Source: Streptomyces cellostaticus
GTDB lineage: Bacteria; Actinomycetota; Actinomycetes; Streptomycetales; Streptomycetaceae
NCBI RefSeq assembly: GCF_001513965.1
Contig: NZ_KQ948028.1
Location: 124,001 to 188,000 of the forward strand
Direction: 5' to 3'
Length of the DNA stretch: 64,000 bases
In this document: positions 25,348-33,354 of the stretch, piece after piece
How the letters are laid out: every line of letters starts with the position of its first letter
Position numbering within the stretch: the first letter of the stretch is position 1
Position numbers and translations under genes: made by a program
The notes under the pieces: model-generated
Database searches by the model: none
What the model was told of the DNA's origin: nothing
What the model saw: only the letters and a program-made list of their open reading frames with translations

Positions 25348-26832
25348 ATGAACGGCACCAGTGGAACCACCGGCACCGGCAGCACCACCGACGCCACCGG
25401 CGCCACCCCTCGCGTCCTGGTCGTCGGCTCCGGCCCCACCGGCCTCCTCCTGGCCGGCGACCTCGCCACCGCCGGCGTCCCGGTCACCGTCCTCGAAAAG
25501 CGTCCCCGCAAGATCAGCAACCTCTCCCGCGCCTTCGTCCTGCACGCCCGCACCCTCGAACAGCTCGACGCCCGCGCCCTCGCCGACGACCTGGAAGCCG
25601 TCGGCCGGCCCCTCGACCGGCTCCGCCTCTTCGGCCGGCTCACCGTCGGCCTCGACACCCTTCCCTCCCGCTTCAACCACCTCCTCGTCCTGCCGCAGTA
25701 CGAGGTGGAGAAGGTGCTGGAGCGGCGTGCGGTCGAGGCGGGCGTCGACTTCCGGTACGAGACCGAGCTGACCGGCCTCACCCAGGATGCGGACGGCGTG
25801 ACGGTGGAAGCCCGCGGTCCCGAAGGCCGGGCGGAGACCCTGCGGGCCGCCTACGTCGTCGGCACCGACGGCATGCGCAGCGCCGTGCGGGACGCGGTCG
25901 GACTGCCCTTCCCCGGCAAGTCGGTGATCCGCTCCGTCGTCCTCGCCGACGTGCGGCTCGCCGAGAAGCCCCCGACCCTGCTCACCGTCAACGCCGTCGG
26001 CGACGCCTTCGCCTTCCTCGCGCCCTTCGGTGACGGCTACTACCGGGTGATCGGCTGGCACCGCGGCCGTAACGTCCCCGACCAGGAGCCGCTGGACCTG
26101 GAAGAGGTCAGGGAGATCACCCGCCTCGCGCTCGGCGGGGACTTCGGGATGCACGACGCCCGCTGGATGTCCCGCTTCCACAGCGACGAGCGCCAGGCGC
26201 CCGCCTACCGAGTCGGCAGGGTCTTCCTCGCCGGGGACGCCGCGCACGTGCACACCCCGGCCGGCGGCCAGGGCATGAACACCGGGCTGCAGGACGCGGC
26301 CAACCTCGGCTGGAAGCTCGCCGCGGTCGTCACCGGCCACGCGGACCCCGAGCTGCTCGACAGCTATCAGACCGAGCGGCACCCGGTCGGCAAGGCGGTG
26401 CTGCGGAGCAGCGGCGGCATCGTCCGCCTCGCCATGGCCAAGCGCCCCTGGACGCTGGCGGCCCGCGCCGCACTCACCACCTTCCTCAACGCCGCGGGCC
26501 CGGCCCGCCGCAAGGTCGCAGGCCAGGTCACCGGCATCGGTTACCGCTACCCCGCGCCCCGCGGCGCCCACCGCCTCACCGGAACCCGTGTCCCGGACGT
26601 CGCCCTGGCCGGCGGCGGCCGCCTCTACGAGGCCCTGCGCGGCGGCCGGTTCGTCCTGATCACCCCGGAGCCGTACGAGGGCGGGCGCGGGGAGCGCCTC
26701 GCCGTGGCGCGGTGGGCGAGTGACCGTCGTACGACGGTGCTGGTGCGGCCCGACGGATACGTGGCCTGGGCGGCGGACGCCACGGACACGGTACGGATCG
26801 AGGCGACGGTGGCCGCATACGTCGGCGGCTAG
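25348..26832 (+). CDS. FAD-dependent monooxygenase (aromatic hydroxylase class)
   Basis: 494 residues from the ATG at 25348 with AGGAGG five bases upstream; the in-frame GTG at 25243 overlaps the promoter and is rejected. Class A flavoprotein hydroxylase motifs are complete: VLVVGSGPTGLLLAGDLA for FAD ADP, VVGTDGMRSAVR (the DG motif) and FLAGDAAHVHTPAGGQGMNTGLQDAANLGWKL for the second FAD site. A thioredoxin-like C-terminal tail follows. Substrates of the family are phenols, polyketides and rifamycins. With the divergent TetR regulator it is probably an inducible xenobiotic or antibiotic-modifying enzyme. Its stop codon TAG forms part of the CTAG that flanks the inserted element. Confidence 0.92.
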   Translation: MNGTSGTTGTGSTTDATGATPRVLVVGSGPTGLLLAGDLATAGVPVTVLEKRPRKISNLSRAFVLHARTLEQLDARALADDLEAVGRPLDRLRLFGRLTVGLDTLPSRFNHLLVLPQYEVEKVLERRAVEAGVDFRYETELTGLTQDADGVTVEARGPEGRAETLRAAYVVGTDGMRSAVRDAVGLPFPGKSVIRSVVLADVRLAEKPPTLLTVNAVGDAFAFLAPFGDGYYRVIGWHRGRNVPDQEPLDLEEVREITRLALGGDFGMHDARWMSRFHSDERQAPAYRVGRVFLAGDAAHVHTPAGGQGMNTGLQDAANLGWKLAAVVTGHADPELLDSYQTERHPVGKAVLRSSGGIVRLAMAKRPWTLAARAALTTFLNAAGPARRKVAGQVTGIGYRYPAPRGAHRLTGTRVPDVALAGGGRLYEALRGGRFVLITPEPYEGGRGERLAVARWASDRRTTVLVRPDGYVAWAADATDTVRIEATVAAYVGG

Positions 26833-27035
26833 GGCCTGTCCGGCGGGTCATGCCGGAATCGCGGGGTCTGGCCACGAAGAAGGTAACGGGGCATCGCGTC
26901 GACGCCCTCCTCCGCCTTGCAGCTGCACGCTCCCCCACGCTCGAATGCGCTCGCGCGGGGGCACCCCCATGACCCCGCTCACCTGTGCTGATCAGGCACC
27001 GTCACCTGGAGCCGGCCTGATCCGCCGGACAGGCC
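26833..27035. mobile_element. 203-bp MITE-like element with 24-bp terminal inverted repeats and CTAG flanks
   Basis: The ends at 26833-26856 and 27012-27035 are inverted repeats matching at 22 of 24 positions and beginning GGCCTGTCCGGCGG. Each end is flanked by CTAG (26829-26832 and 27036-27039), which would be a 4-bp target duplication as made by IS5-group elements. There is no transposase and no credible open frame. Inside lies an imperfect stem (CCCCCACGC... GCGCGGGGG, about 26932-26960). Its position between convergent stop codons lets it act as a transcription barrier. Confidence 0.8.
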
Positions 27036-27554
27036 CTAGCGCTCCGCCCCCTGTGTCCCCGCGAGCAACTCCCTCAGCAGGCCGACCAATTGGTCGGCCT
27101 GTTCGCTGTCGAGGGAGGACGACAGGGCCTCCGTCTGGACCGCGAGGCCCGCGCCGACCGCCTGGTCGATGATGTCCAGCCCCTTCTCGGTCAGCGTCAC
27201 CTGGAGGCCGCGGCGGTCGTGGGGGTCGGGGGAGCGGCGCAGCAGGCCGGCGCGTTCCAGCTTGTCGAGGCGGCCGGTCATGCCGCCGGTGGTGAGCATC
27301 AGCGTGGCCGAGAGCTGGCGCGGGGAGAGGGTGTACGGCTCGCCGGAGCGGCGCAGGGTCGCGAGGACGTCGAACTCGCCGCGCGAGATCCCGTAGGGGG
27401 AGTAGGCCTTCTCCACGCGGTCGCCCATGGCGCGGGAGAGGCGGTAGATCCGGCCGAAGACCTCCATCGCCTTCGTGTCCAGGTCGGGCCGCACGGCCGC
27501 CCACTGGTCGATGATCGCGTCGACGGGATCCCTGGGGGACTGGCTCGGGTTCAT
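27036..27554 (-). CDS. MarR-family transcriptional regulator
   Basis: 172 residues from the ATG at 27554, where a family-typical N-terminus begins. No ribosome site precedes it, but GATACT lies 8 bases upstream, so a leaderless transcript is possible. The winged helix is GISRGEFDVLATLRRSGEPYTLSPRQLSATLMLTTGGMTGRLDKLERAGLLRR with the DPHDRRGLQVTLTEKG wing. It is divergent from an MFS transporter gene, with an inverted-repeat operator between. It is a probable drug-responsive repressor of the exporter. The stop TAG falls in the CTAG bordering the MITE-like element. Confidence 0.92.
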   Translation of the reverse strand: MNPSQSPRDPVDAIIDQWAAVRPDLDTKAMEVFGRIYRLSRAMGDRVEKAYSPYGISRGEFDVLATLRRSGEPYTLSPRQLSATLMLTTGGMTGRLDKLERAGLLRRSPDPHDRRGLQVTLTEKGLDIIDQAVGAGLAVQTEALSSSLDSEQADQLVGLLRELLAGTQGAER

Positions 27555-27590
27555 GGGGGGAGTATCCGGCTCCGTTCGGTCGCCTGCAAG

Positions 27591-27631
27591 AAAGTAGCTT
27601 GACGAAAAGTAGCTTGGCGCTAAGCTACTTT
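27591..27631. promoter_or_regulatory. MarR operator: three AAAGTAGCTT half-sites
   Basis: AAAGTAGCTT at 27591-27600 and 27606-27615 (direct repeats, 15-base period), and its inverse AAGCTACTTT at 27622-27631. The second and third form a perfect 10-bp inverted repeat with a 6-base spacer, covering the transporter promoter. Confidence 0.8.
27599..27626 (+). promoter_or_regulatory. Promoter of the MFS transporter operon
   Basis: -35 TTGACG (27599-27604), 16-base spacer, -10 TAAGCT (27621-27626), entirely inside the operator repeats, so MarR binding would exclude RNA polymerase. Confidence 0.6.
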
Positions 27632-27657
27632 CCAGCAAGTTATCCAAGGGGGTCGGC

Positions 27658-28992
27658 ATGGAGCTGAGGAAGAGCGGGAAGAGCGAGCGCATCCCGGGGG
27701 AGTGGGCCCTGCCCGTCGCCGCCGCCGTCAACGGCGTCGGTACGGGCATGTACGTCCCGTTCACCTTGGTGTTCTTCCACTACGTCACCGGACTGTCCTT
27801 CACGGTCGTGGGCGCCGTGCTCACGGCCACCGGCCTCGCGGGCATCGGCGTGCTGCCGCTGGCCGGGGCGGCGGTGGACCGGTACGGCGCGAAGCGCGTG
27901 CAGTACGTGCTGTACGGCGTCCGGGTCGTCGGCTTCGCCCTCTACCCCTTCGCCCACTCCCTCGCCGCCTTCGCGGCCGTCGCCCTGGTCACCGCCGCCG
28001 CCGACCGGGCCTTCCCCGCCGCGCAGCAGTCCCTGATCGGCGAGGTCGCGCGCGGAGCCGGGCAGGACCGGCTGCAGGCGTCGACGCGTGCGATGCAGAA
28101 CGCCGGCAGCGGGGCGGGCTCGCTGCTGGCCACGCTGGTCATCGCCTTCGCGGGCGGCACCGGTTACACGTACGCGGCCTGGGGCAACGCCCTCTCCTTC
28201 GCGCTGGCGGCGCTGCTGCTGCGCCCGCTGAAGCCGGTGCGCGCGGCCGACGGGGCCCCGGCTTCGCGTCACGCGGGCGCCGGATACCGGCTCGTCCTCA
28301 CCGACCGGCCCTTCCTGGTCGTCACCGGCGCCAACTTCCTGAACGCGCTGAGCTATTCGGCCCTCTCGGTCCTCTTCCCGCTGTTCGTCGTGGAGTGGCT
28401 GCACGGGCCCGCCGCGCTCAGCGGCGCCGCCTTCACCATCAACACCGTGCTGTGTGCGGTGGCCGGCGTCGGCGTCGGCGCGCAGGTCCGCCGGGCCGGC
28501 GCCCGGCGCACCCGGGCGGCGGCACTGGGCGGGGCCCTGTTCGCGGCCGCCTTCGCCGCGCAGATCCTGCTCGGCACCCTGCGGCCGAGCTCGGACACGG
28601 TCCTGGGAGGCGCCCTGGTCGCCGTGGTCGTCGTCTACACCCTCGGCGAGCTGATCCACAGCCCCGCCGCCCAGGTGCTCGCCGTCGCGGCGGCGCCCGA
28701 GGCGGTGCGCGGCCGGTACATGGCGGCCTACCAGATGTCCTGGTCGCTGGCGAAGGCGGTGGCGCCGTCGCTGTTCACAGCCCTGCTCGCGCTGGACGGC
28801 CGGGCGCCGTGGGCCGTCCTCGTACTCACCTCGGCGGTGGCCGCCGCCCTGCTGATCCGGGTGGAGCGCCGACTGCCGGCGGAGGCGGTACGGCCCCTGC
28901 CGGTGACCGTGACCCGCGGTGGCGACGCCGCCCCCCGCGCCCGGCACGGCGTGACCCCCAGCTCTCCCGAAACCGAAGGGACCCGGTCATGA
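27658..28992 (+). CDS. MFS transporter (drug efflux type)
   Basis: 444 residues with about 12 predicted membrane helices. The loop 2-3 motif reads GAAVDRYGAKRVQYV, and ANFLNALSYSALSVLFPLFV lies in the second half. AAGGGGGT is 4 bases before the ATG. The hydrophilic C-terminal tail is rich in Arg, Thr and Pro. Regulation by the divergent MarR and the coupled EamA gene suggest export of a toxic compound. The stop overlaps the next start as ATGA. Confidence 0.9.
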   Translation: MELRKSGKSERIPGEWALPVAAAVNGVGTGMYVPFTLVFFHYVTGLSFTVVGAVLTATGLAGIGVLPLAGAAVDRYGAKRVQYVLYGVRVVGFALYPFAHSLAAFAAVALVTAAADRAFPAAQQSLIGEVARGAGQDRLQASTRAMQNAGSGAGSLLATLVIAFAGGTGYTYAAWGNALSFALAALLLRPLKPVRAADGAPASRHAGAGYRLVLTDRPFLVVTGANFLNALSYSALSVLFPLFVVEWLHGPAALSGAAFTINTVLCAVAGVGVGAQVRRAGARRTRAAALGGALFAAAFAAQILLGTLRPSSDTVLGGALVAVVVVYTLGELIHSPAAQVLAVAAAPEAVRGRYMAAYQMSWSLAKAVAPSLFTALLALDGRAPWAVLVLTSAVAAALLIRVERRLPAEAVRPLPVTVTRGGDAAPRARHGVTPSSPETEGTRS

Positions 28993-29921
28993 AACGGTCC
29001 GCGACCGTCCTGCTCACCGCCCTCGCCCCCGTCTCCTGGGGCACCACCTACGCGGTCACCACCCAGTTCCTGCCGCCCGACCGCCCCCTGTTCACGGGCC
29101 TGATGCGGGCCCTGCCGGCCGGAGTGCTGCTCCTCGCCCTCACCCGGGTGCTGCCGCGCGGCGCCTGGTGGGGGAAGGCGGCGGTGCTGGGCGCGCTGAA
29201 CATCGGCGCCTTCTTTCCGCTGCTGTTCGTGTCGGCGTACCGGCTGCCCGGCGGGATGGCCGCGGTCGTCGGCTCGGTCGGGCCGCTGTTCGTCGTAGGC
29301 CTCTCGGCGCTGCTGCTCGGGCAGCGGCCCGTCGCGCGCACGCTGGTCACCGGGGTCGTGGCCGCGTTCGGCGTCAGCCTCGTCGTCCTCCAGGGGGCCG
29401 GTGCCCTCGATGCGATCGGGGTGCTCGCGGCCGTCGCCTCCACCGCCTCGATGGCCGCCGGGACAGTGCTGACCAAGCGGTGGGGACGGCCGGACGGCGT
29501 CGGCCCGCTGGCGCTCACCGGCTGGCAGCTCACCGCGGGCGGTCTGCTCATCGCGCCGGTCGCCTTCCTGGTCGAGGGCGCCCCGCCCGCGATCGACGGC
29601 CGGGCGGTCGGCGGCTACCTGTACCTCGCGCTGGCCAACACGGCGGTCGCCTACTGGCTCTGGTTCCGCGGCATCGGCCGCCTCACCGCCACCCAGGTTG
29701 GGTTCCTCGGCCCGCTCTCCCCGCTGACCGCGGCCGTCGTCGGCTGGGCGGCCCTCGGACAGGCGCTGGCGCCGGTGCAGGTGGCGGGCATGGCGCTGGC
29801 CTTCGGGGCGACGCTGGCCGGGCAGCTGGGCATGGCGGCCAGGCATCCATCGTTCAGTTCTGCTGAAAAGATCAGTCGAAAAGATTCGATGGACCTGACA
29901 GATCCGGCACTGCGACGGTAG
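28989..29921 (+). CDS. EamA-family (DMT) transporter 1
   Basis: 310 residues with ten predicted membrane helices in two EamA repeats (TALAPVSWGTTYAVTTQFLPP in the first, ASTASMAAGTVLTKRWG at the second). The start ATG overlaps the MFS stop, giving translational coupling. The last 25 residues (SSAEKISRKDSMDLTDPALRR) are hydrophilic and encoded by lower-GC DNA containing a dyad and direct repeats. This suggests that the reading frame runs into a regulatory region of the next gene. It probably exports amino acids or metabolites. Confidence 0.9.
   Translation: MKRSATVLLTALAPVSWGTTYAVTTQFLPPDRPLFTGLMRALPAGVLLLALTRVLPRGAWWGKAAVLGALNIGAFFPLLFVSAYRLPGGMAAVVGSVGPLFVVGLSALLLGQRPVARTLVTGVVAAFGVSLVVLQGAGALDAIGVLAAVASTASMAAGTVLTKRWGRPDGVGPLALTGWQLTAGGLLIAPVAFLVEGAPPAIDGRAVGGYLYLALANTAVAYWLWFRGIGRLTATQVGFLGPLSPLTAAVVGWAALGQALAPVQVAGMALAFGATLAGQLGMAARHPSFSSAEKISRKDSMDLTDPALRR
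29853..29885. promoter_or_regulatory. Candidate LysR-type box upstream of the second EamA gene
   Basis: TTCAG-N5-CTGAA (29853-29867) contains the T-N11-A pattern of LysR boxes. It is followed by two GAAAAGAT copies (29865-29872 and 29878-29885) 13 bases apart. It lies 73-105 bases before the GTG at 29958. The local AT content is high for this genome. Confidence 0.45.
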
Positions 29922-29957
29922 GTGCACCCCGATCACCCGATCGCCGAAAGGATCTCT

Positions 29958-30875
29958 GTGGCCACAGCCCTGCACCAGACCGCCACCCCTCTCACTCGCC
30001 CCCGCAAGGCCGCCGCCGCCCCCGTGCTCGGCCTCGCCCTCGCCGCCCTCGCCACGGTCGTCTGGTCCGGCAGCTTCGTCACCTCCCGCGCGCTGCACGA
30101 CAGCGTCCCGCCGATCCAGCACGCCTTCTGGCGCTGGGTGATCGCCCTGGCGGCCGTAGCACCCTTCGGCGCCCGCCAGGCCTGGCGGCAGCGAAAGCTG
30201 ATCCGGCAGCACGGCCGCTACGTCCTGCTGGCCTCCCTGCTCGGTGTCGCCGTCTACAACACCCTCGTCAACCAGGCCGGGCTCACCACCCCCGCCGCCA
30301 CCATGGGCATGATCATGGCCGCCTCGCCGGTGCTGATGGCGGTGTTCGAGCGGCTGGGCGGCGTACGGCTCGGAGCGCGCCGGACCGCCGGGCTGCTGAC
30401 GGCCTGCGCCGGCGTGCTGCTCCTCATGGGCGGCGGGGCGAGCTTCGGCGCCGGCGACCTGTGGATGATCGCCGCGTCCTGCTGCTTCGCCGCCTACAGT
30501 GCCCTGCTCCGCCGCAGGCCCGCCGAACTCGGCGGCACCGCCTTCCTGTTCACCACGTTCCTGGTCGGCACGGTCCTCCTGCTGCCCGTGGAGGCCGCGA
30601 GCGTGGCCCTCCAGGGCGGCTTCCGCCCGACCCCCGGCACGGTCCTGCCCCTCCTCTACGTCGGCGTGGCCTCCTCCGCTGTCGCCTTCTTCGCCTGGAA
30701 CAAGGCCATCGCCCTGATCGGCGCCGCCCGCGCGGGCATCGTCTACTACCTTCAGCCCGTGTGCGTGGCCCTGCTGTCGTGGGGACTGCTCGGCGAGGTC
30801 ACCGAATGGCCCCAACTCCTGTGCATGGGGCTGATCCTGGGCGGGGTCTTGCTGGGCGCGGGGTCCCGTCGGTAA
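29958..30875 (+). CDS. EamA-family (DMT) transporter 2
   Basis: 305 residues from a GTG at 29958 with GAAAGGA five bases upstream; an in-frame start at 29922 has no ribosome site. It has ten predicted membrane helices (LGLALAALATVVWSGSFVTSR at the start; the second EamA repeat contains FFAWNKAIALIGAARAGIVYYLQP). It is not closely similar to EamA transporter 1, so it is not a fresh duplication. The LysR gene lies 112 bases downstream on the same strand. Confidence 0.9.
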   Translation: MATALHQTATPLTRPRKAAAAPVLGLALAALATVVWSGSFVTSRALHDSVPPIQHAFWRWVIALAAVAPFGARQAWRQRKLIRQHGRYVLLASLLGVAVYNTLVNQAGLTTPAATMGMIMAASPVLMAVFERLGGVRLGARRTAGLLTACAGVLLLMGGGASFGAGDLWMIAASCCFAAYSALLRRRPAELGGTAFLFTTFLVGTVLLLPVEAASVALQGGFRPTPGTVLPLLYVGVASSAVAFFAWNKAIALIGAARAGIVYYLQPVCVALLSWGLLGEVTEWPQLLCMGLILGGVLLGAGSRR

Positions 30876-30987
30876 CGGCCGGTCCGCCTCATGGTCGGGG
30901 CTGCCCGGCTCGGCCTGCGCCGGAGCACGGTGAACCGGTCGTAGAGCCGTACCGATGGTGCCGGAGGCGAGCGTGTAGCGTGCGGGC

Positions 30988-31911
30988 ATGGCCGAGTGGG
31001 ACCTGAGGAAGCTGCGCATCCTGCGCACACTGCGGGAGCGCGGCACCGTGACCGCGACGGCCGAGGCCCTGCACATGACCCCGTCCGCGGTGTCCCAGCA
31101 GCTCACCAACCTCGCCGCCCAGCTCGGCGTGCCCCTGCTGGAGGCTCACGGCCGCCGGGTCCGGCTCACCGACGCCGCCCGGCTGGTGCTGCGGCACACC
31201 GAACCCGTCTTCGAGCAACTGGAGTGCGCCGACGCCGAGTTGGCCGCCTACACCCAGGGCGAGACCGGAGAGGTCCGGGTCGCGGCCTTCTCCACGGCGG
31301 TCCCGGCACTGGTCGTACCGGCCGTACGGGCGCTGCGGGCCACGCATCCCAAAGTGACCGTACGCGTCCGGGAGGCGGAGGCCGCCGAGGCGTACCGGCT
31401 GCTGGCCGCCGGGGAGGTGGACCTCGCCCTGTCCCTCGCGGCGCGGGCCCCCGACGCGGCCGACGGACGCTTCGCCAGGGTGCCGCTTCTGGCCGACCCC
31501 CTGGACGTCGCCCTCCCGCCCGACCATCCGCTCGCGTCGGCCCCCGCCCTACGGCTCATCGATCTCGCCGCCGAGCCATGGATCTTCGGCGGCAGCGGCC
31601 CATGGTCCGACATCACCCGCCGCGCCTGCGAAGCCGCCGGCTTCAGCCCCCACCAGGGCCACTCGGCCTCCGGCTGGACCGCGATCCTGGCCATGGTGGA
31701 GGCGGGGATGGGCGTCGCCCTGGTACCCCGGATGGCCGCGGGCCGCCGGGACGGCGTGGTGATGCGGGAGCTGGGGGCGGACCGGCCGGTACGGCACGTG
31801 GTGGCGGCGGTGCGGAAGGGCGGGGAAACCGGACGGGTGGTGTCCCGGGTGCTCCAGGCCCTGCGGGACGCGGCCGCAGTCAGTGGTCACTCAGGTGCGA
31901 ACTCGTACTGA
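30988..31911 (+). CDS. LysR-family transcriptional regulator
   Basis: 307 residues. The N-terminal HTH is LRILRTLRERGTVTATAEALHMTPSAVSQQLTNLAAQLGVPLLEAHGRRVRLT, followed by the PBP2-like effector domain (EVRVAAFSTAVPALVVPAVRAL, VEAGMGVALVPRMA). It follows the EamA transporter 2 gene and probably controls it. Its 3' end overlaps the convergent gntR gene by 25 bases. Confidence 0.92.
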   Translation: MAEWDLRKLRILRTLRERGTVTATAEALHMTPSAVSQQLTNLAAQLGVPLLEAHGRRVRLTDAARLVLRHTEPVFEQLECADAELAAYTQGETGEVRVAAFSTAVPALVVPAVRALRATHPKVTVRVREAEAAEAYRLLAAGEVDLALSLAARAPDAADGRFARVPLLADPLDVALPPDHPLASAPALRLIDLAAEPWIFGGSGPWSDITRRACEAAGFSPHQGHSASGWTAILAMVEAGMGVALVPRMAAGRRDGVVMRELGADRPVRHVVAAVRKGGETGRVVSRVLQALRDAAAVSGHSGANSY

Positions 31912-32666
31912 AGCTCGTAGAGATGGCCCGCCTTGACCATGACGGTGGCTTCGATGGGACGATCGTCGTCGCTGTAGACCACACGCAACGTACGGAGTAC
32001 CGGAAGGTCGCTGGGCAGACTCAGTGCCCGGTACTGCTCCTGCGTGGGAACCCTGGCGGAGACCCGGTCCACACTCAGACGCGGAGGAAAGCCGAGTTCG
32101 GCGAGCAGGGCGGGAGTGCCGCCCCTGATCTTTCGGCTCTCTGCGATGGCGGTTCCCTGGGCGATGGCCACCGGGTAGTACGACTTGACCAGTTCGACGG
32201 GTTCGCCGTCGATGGAGAGGACCTGGTGCCGCAGCAGGGCCGTCTCGTCGGCGGCGATGTTCAAGGCCGCCGAGACGTCGGCGGGAGGCCTGACCTCGCT
32301 CACGTCCAGCAGGGTGCTGCGGGCCTGGGACCCCAGCTTCGAGACCTCGGTCAGCCAACGGTAGGGCTTTCCCCGCTCGGCCGGAGCCATGTACGAGGCG
32401 GGGCGCATGGTCCGCTGCCGGTGCTCGCGGACGGTGACTGCGGCCCCGGCGCGGCCGATCACGAGCCGCTCGTCCTTGAGGACTTGGAGCGCCTTTTGAA
32501 TGGTGGCATTGGACGCGTCGAATCTCGCCTTGAGCTGAGCGGTGGAGGGCAGGCTGGCGCCCGGGGCCAGGTCGCCGCTCATGATTTCGTCGCGAAGGTC
32601 GGCCGCGATCCGCTCGTGCAGTGACCGCCGGTCCTCGGCGCTGGTGTCGGTGGTGGGCACGGTCAT
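31887..32666 (-). CDS. GntR/HutC-type transcriptional regulator
   Basis: 259 residues. The winged HTH (15-80) contains IAADLRDEIMSGDLAPGASLPSTAQLKARFDASNATIQKALQVLKDERLV. The UTRA ligand domain (about 95-255) contains VELVKSYYPVAIAQGT and GGTPALLAELGF. The ATG overlaps the stop of the upstream UTRA-only gene (ATGA), so the two proteins are made together. UTRA domains bind small sugars, amino acids or nucleosides. Confidence 0.92.
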   Translation of the reverse strand: MTVPTTDTSAEDRRSLHERIAADLRDEIMSGDLAPGASLPSTAQLKARFDASNATIQKALQVLKDERLVIGRAGAAVTVREHRQRTMRPASYMAPAERGKPYRWLTEVSKLGSQARSTLLDVSEVRPPADVSAALNIAADETALLRHQVLSIDGEPVELVKSYYPVAIAQGTAIAESRKIRGGTPALLAELGFPPRLSVDRVSARVPTQEQYRALSLPSDLPVLRTLRVVYSDDDRPIEATVMVKAGHLYELQYEFAPE

Positions 32667-33205
32667 CCGATCCGCATCTCGTAACGCAGCTGCTGCCTAT
32701 GGGCCGGCATGACCATCATGTCGACTTGAATGGGCCGGTCGCTGCCGTCCAGCGTGACCCTGCTCAGCTTGAGCACCGGCTCGTCCGGGGCCAGGCGCAG
32801 GGCATCGCGCTCCTCCATGCTGGGCATCCGAGCGGTCACGTCCTCACGCACGCGCGTACCGATGTATCCGAGTTCGGCAAGGAGGGTCACAGCTCCACCG
32901 GGGATCCTTCCCTTCGCGGCGAGGCGAGTGCCACCGGCGATGCTCGCGGGGTAATACGTGTCCGTCAACTCGCAGGGCATCCCGTCGAGTTCGATAATCC
33001 TGCGGCGCACGACAACGGCTTCTCCGGCAGGTAGGTCGAGGAGGGTGGCGACGTCGTCCGGAGCGGGCACCTCGTCAGCCTGCACGATGCGCTGACTTCC
33101 CTTGCCTCCGCGCGCCGCGGCCTCGGCTCCCCAGGCGTCGGGCTGCCCCTTCTGTCGCGGTGTCAGGTACGGCATCGAGGTACTGACCCACGTGCTGTCG
33201 CTCAC
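32663..33205 (-). CDS. UTRA-domain protein lacking a DNA-binding domain
   Basis: 180 residues from a GTG at 33205 with CAGGAGG five bases upstream; an in-frame start 13 codons earlier is less likely. It begins with a short conserved segment (WVSTSMPYLTPRQKGQPDAW), then a full UTRA domain (VVRRRIIELDGMPCELTDTYYP, GGAVTLLAELGY). No winged HTH is present and none fits upstream, so this is a normal short form rather than a truncation. It may dimerise with the downstream GntR protein as a ligand sensor. Confidence 0.88.
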   Translation of the reverse strand: MSDSTWVSTSMPYLTPRQKGQPDAWGAEAAARGGKGSQRIVQADEVPAPDDVATLLDLPAGEAVVVRRRIIELDGMPCELTDTYYPASIAGGTRLAAKGRIPGGAVTLLAELGYIGTRVREDVTARMPSMEERDALRLAPDEPVLKLSRVTLDGSDRPIQVDMMVMPAHRQQLRYEMRIG

Positions 33206-33290
33206 GGCGTCCTCCTGTTTCGGTTGCCAGCCTTGCCGCTTCACACGTTAAGCGACTCGCTTCGGCCACTCCCCAAAGGGTACCTCTCTG

Positions 33291-33304
33291 CTTTTCGCGA
33301 AAAG
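33291..33304. promoter_or_regulatory. Perfect 14-bp palindrome in the divergent UTRA/ATP-binding region
   Basis: CTTTTCGCGAAAAG, AT-rich inside GC-rich DNA, 86 bases before the UTRA-only gene start and 51 before the ATP-binding gene. It is suited to a dimeric regulator such as the GntR protein. It could control both directions. Confidence 0.65.
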
Positions 33305-33354
33305 TGATACGGTCGCTCCCGACCGCACAGTCCTGAGCAAGGTGGTGGTGCACC

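Noticed and set aside
25348..30875. Monooxygenase and transporters as part of a biosynthetic gene cluster
   Set aside because: No polyketide, peptide or terpene synthase or tailoring set is nearby; the genes form separate regulator/effector pairs.
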